Assembly (NCBI RefSeq): GCF_000148645.1
Contig: NC_014541.1
Span: 2,565,139-2,629,138 of the forward strand
Length of the DNA: 64,000 nt
Source: Ferrimonas balearica DSM 9799
Lineage (GTDB): Bacteria > Pseudomonadota > Gammaproteobacteria > Enterobacterales > Shewanellaceae
Direction: 5' to 3'
The stretch's first letter is position 1, and the number at the start of each line of letters is the position of its first letter. Made by a program: the position numbers and the translations under genes. The notes beneath the pieces were generated by a model. That model searched no databases. It had not been told where the DNA came from and saw nothing but the letters and a program-made list of their open reading frames with translations. Below, piece after piece: positions 61,758-64,000 of the stretch.

Positions 61758-62941
61758 TACTTGGCCTCCTTGCCGGCGGTGGCCGGGTACTGCTCGGGGT
61801 ACAGCTTGATCTGCTCGCGCACACTGTCGAGCTGCTCAGCCAGATGACGGGGGATCTGGTCATACACATCGCTGACCAAAGTGTCGAGTCCCGGTGCCGG
61901 GATCTTCTCCGCCACTTTCACCGCCGCCAGTACCTCCTCGCGGTAGGTCTGGTACAGCGCCTCATCTTCCGCTTCGCTCCACCAACCTTTGTTGATCAGC
62001 CACAGCTTGTAGCGCAGTACCGGATCGTGCTCACGCCACTTGGCTTCCTCTTCGCGGGAGCGGTAGCCGGTGGGGTCATCGGAGCTGGAGTGCGCGCCGA
62101 GACGGTAGGTCATCGCTTCGATCAGTACCGGGCACTGTTCCGACAGGGCGATGGCACGGGCCTGTTGGGTGGCGGCCAGCACCGCCAGCATGTCATTGCC
62201 GTCAACGCGAATGGTCTTGATGCCGTAACCCACGCCACGGGGCGCGATGCCGTCACCGGCGAACTGCTCATTGGCGGGGGTGGAGATGGCATAACCGTTA
62301 TTGCGGCAGAAGAAGATCACCGGGGCCTGATGCACCGCGGCCATATTCAGGCCAGCGTGGAAGTCCCCTTCCGAGGCGGCACCTTCACCGAAGTAGCAGA
62401 TAGTGACCGCCGGGTCGCCCGCCAGCTTCTGGCCGTAGGCGTAGCCCGCCGCCTGCGGGATTTGGGTACCCAGCGGTGAGGAGATGGTCATGTAGTTGAG
62501 TGCCTGGCTGCCATAGTGAATCGGCATCTGGCGGCCTTTGCCCAGGTCCTTCGCGTTGGAGAACATCTGGTTCATAAACTGCTCAGTGGTGAAACCGCGG
62601 TAGCGCAGGGCAGCCTGCTCGCGGTACTGAGCCATGATCATGTCCTGCGCTTCCAGTGCGGCGGCGGAGCCAGTTACGGCGGCCTCTTCGCCGGTGCAGG
62701 TCATGTAGAAGCTGATTCGGCCCTGACGCTGGGCGGCCAGCATCCGCTCATCAAGAACGCGGATAAAGGCGCAGGTGTCGTAGATCCTGAGCGCCAATGC
62801 CTTGTCGATCATCGGCATTACGGCTTGCTCATAGGCGGTGCCGTCAGCCTGCAGGATCTTCAGAGTGGGAATGGCCAATGCCTGGCCCTCGGTAAAGGTG
62901 GCCTGGTGGCTCACCGCATCCAAGGTCGAACTGTCCGTCAT
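61757..62941 (-). CDS. bkdA1: 2-oxoisovalerate dehydrogenase E1 alpha subunit
   Basis: 394 residues. The thiamine-diphosphate site runs [20 protein letters not shown] to [11 protein letters not shown] (about 205-240). The conserved [19 protein letters not shown] (about 285) is the phosphorylation-loop region of E1 alpha. It is the first gene of the operon E1 alpha-E1 beta-E2. There is no lpd gene here, so E3 must be encoded elsewhere. Confidence 0.94.
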   Translation of the reverse strand: MTDSSTLDAVSHQATFTEGQALAIPTLKILQADGTAYEQAVMPMIDKALALRIYDTCAFIRVLDERMLAAQRQGRISFYMTCTGEEAAVTGSAAALEAQDMIMAQYREQAALRYRGFTTEQFMNQMFSNAKDLGKGRQMPIHYGSQALNYMTISSPLGTQIPQAAGYAYGQKLAGDPAVTICYFGEGAASEGDFHAGLNMAAVHQAPVIFFCRNNGYAISTPANEQFAGDGIAPRGVGYGIKTIRVDGNDMLAVLAATQQARAIALSEQCPVLIEAMTYRLGAHSSSDDPTGYRSREEEAKWREHDPVLRYKLWLINKGWWSEAEDEALYQTYREEVLAAVKVAEKIPAPGLDTLVSDVYDQIPRHLAEQLDSVREQIKLYPEQYPATAGKEAK

Positions 62942-63115
62942 CGTTACTGTCCCAATGGTTGCTTGTGGTTTCCCGGCGCAATTTGGCCAGGCACTTCTTA
63001 TCGTTATAGTTTGTCCGGGCTCACGTTACCTTTACGTAAACTGCTTAACAACCTCCCTTGACAGCCCCAACCCGGTACGACAGGCAGCGGGCTGTACAAG
63101 GGAATTTACATCGAG
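62942..63115 (-). promoter_or_regulatory. bkd operon control region with palindrome
   Basis: 174 bases between astE and E1 alpha. The minus strand holds GTTTACGTAAAGGTAACGTGAG, whose first part, TTTACGTAAA, is a perfect palindrome. It sits just upstream of a possible -10 TATAAC. Its place and A/T-CG-A/T style resemble sites of MerR-type regulators (LiuR) of branched-chain amino-acid genes in related bacteria. That attribution is inference. Confidence 0.4.
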
Positions 63116-64000
63116 CTACTCGAACGGCTGGTCCGACCCGACCGGCACCACCGTCAGCAACGCCCGCTGACCGTTCGCCACCCGGGCATTGGGAAACACG
63201 ATCGCCTCCTCCTCCGCCACCACGTAGTGCGCCTTTCCGCCATCGGTGGCCAGCAGATGGCCCCGGGGAAACGGAGTGAAATTGGCCTCATCGTCGGCAA
63301 AGGTGAAGGCAAAATCGTCGCTGTGCTTGTTGATCACCTGAGCCACATCAAACACGGTGATGCGGCTGCGGTCGACCTGCTCCAGCCCCAGCGGCTGCGC
63401 CGCCAGCAAACGGGCCAGCTGCTGCTTCATCGCCGCCAGGCGGGCCGGGTCATTCTCGCCAAAGGGGTGCACCTTACCCAACTCCACGGTAAAGGCATCG
63501 GCGCCAAACTCGTTGGAGGAAAAGTAGCTGAAGGTGGTGGTGGCACTGTGGGAAAGCAGGATGGTCTCCACCCCGCCACTGGCCAGAAAGTCGATCTGCT
63601 GCCAGCGCCAGGGACGACCATGGCGGAACGGGTAGATGGCAAACTTCTCCCGCCGGGAGTCACGGATGGCGGTATGCAGGTCGTAGTGGTAGCGCGCCCT
63701 GCCCTCACCTCCGGCCTCAAAAAAGTCGCGAACATACCGCTCCAACAACGCAGCACGGTGGTGTTCCGCGGTGTCGCCCTGCTGGTGGGCCCCACTGAAT
63801 AAGCGGTTGAGGTTCACCTCAAGCTCACGCTTACCCGCCACCATGGCGGGTGGGTTACCCAACAGCACCAGCAGGCGACTGCGCAGGGGCAGGCTGCCGT
63901 CCAGCAACGCGCCCACCAGCTCATTCAGCATCTCGATGGGGCCGGTTTCGTTACCGTGTACCCCTGCTGACAACACCACATCCTGTTCGGTGGGCCGGGA
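63116..64000 (-). CDS. astE: Succinylglutamate desuccinylase AstE (5' end outside window)
   Basis: 294 residues are visible; the start lies beyond the right edge, as the frame is open to base 64000 and the family is about 330-345 residues long. The zinc site is seen in SAGVHGNETGPIEMLNEL (His and Glu ligands) and HYDLHTAIRDSRREKFAIYP (third His). The catalytic-region Glu is likely in DAFTVELGKVHPFGEND. It performs the last step of the arginine succinyltransferase pathway, yielding glutamate and succinate. Close relatives are aspartoacylases, but the AST signature wording fits better. Confidence 0.9.
   Translation of the reverse strand, partial: SRPTEQDVVLSAGVHGNETGPIEMLNELVGALLDGSLPLRSRLLVLLGNPPAMVAGKRELEVNLNRLFSGAHQQGDTAEHHRAALLERYVRDFFEAGGEGRARYHYDLHTAIRDSRREKFAIYPFRHGRPWRWQQIDFLASGGVETILLSHSATTTFSYFSSNEFGADAFTVELGKVHPFGENDPARLAAMKQQLARLLAAQPLGLEQVDRSRITVFDVAQVINKHSDDFAFTFADDEANFTPFPRGHLLATDGGKAHYVVAEEEAIVFPNARVANGQRALLTVVPVGSDQPFE

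Noticed and set aside
1-64000. Insertion sequences, prophage or plasmid genes
   Set aside because: No transposase, integrase, phage structural or replication gene was recognised in any frame.

Overview
The window is GC-rich DNA from a gammaproteobacterium, probably an Alteromonadales-type marine organism (Shewanella or Ferrimonas relatives come to mind). This placement rests on gene content and order, not on a marker-gene comparison. Almost every base is in tightly packed operons with few and short gaps.

Region 1 (1-2200): the 5' part of a lipoprotein prolyl oligopeptidase runs off the left edge. It is followed by a non-coding gap that holds a long foldback ending in a plus-strand terminator.

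Region 2 (2219-38126): one uninterrupted, apparently complete lateral-type (peritrichous, Laf-like) flagellar system. The order is a motor/filament operon (fliD-fliS-fliT-like-fliK-fliL-fliA-motA-motB-PilZ-small membrane protein, i.e. lafB to lafU), a single flagellin gene (lafA), two unrecognised genes, flgL to flgB, divergent flgA-flgM-flgN, a pirin gene, fliJ to fliE, a sigma54 activator (lafK), motY, and divergent fliM-fliN-fliP-fliQ-fliR-flhB-flhA. This matches the block structure known for Vibrio lateral flagella, but the two blocks are fused, with pirin at the seam. A sigma54 promoter before fliD and a near-consensus one before flgB, plus LafK, sigma28 (LafS) and FlgM, give a self-contained regulatory cascade. 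There is no fliO, FlgJ lacks its muramidase domain, FliM lacks the usual CheY-binding N-terminal motif, and FlhB has NPQH instead of NPTH at its autocleavage site.

Region 3 (38127-42770): a structured non-coding stretch, an M24 Xaa-Pro peptidase, and then a repeat-rich tRNA locus. It holds two tRNA-Ser(GGA) genes in 143-bp direct repeats flanking a frameshifted macro-domain gene, a tandem array of about 180-bp units whose ends copy the tRNA-Ser 3' end and its terminator, and an isolated 5' tRNA-Ser fragment. This is the least explained part of the window. A CHAD-domain gene and nadA follow.

Region 4 (43956-56881): a complete Tad/Flp pilus operon on the minus strand: flp, tadV prepilin peptidase, an unusual winged-helix plus AAA ATPase gene, rcpC/cpaB, rcpA/cpaC secretin, a small lipoprotein, tadG, tadE, tadF, tadZ, tadA, tadB, tadC and tadD.

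Region 5 (57465-64000): a YcbB-type L,D-transpeptidase, a 55-residue membrane protein, the branched-chain 2-oxoacid dehydrogenase operon (E1 alpha, E1 beta, E2) and the 3' part of astE (succinylglutamate desuccinylase). Together the window is dominated by surface motility and surface attachment (lateral flagella, c-di-GMP-binding PilZ protein, Tad pili), next to amino-acid catabolism.
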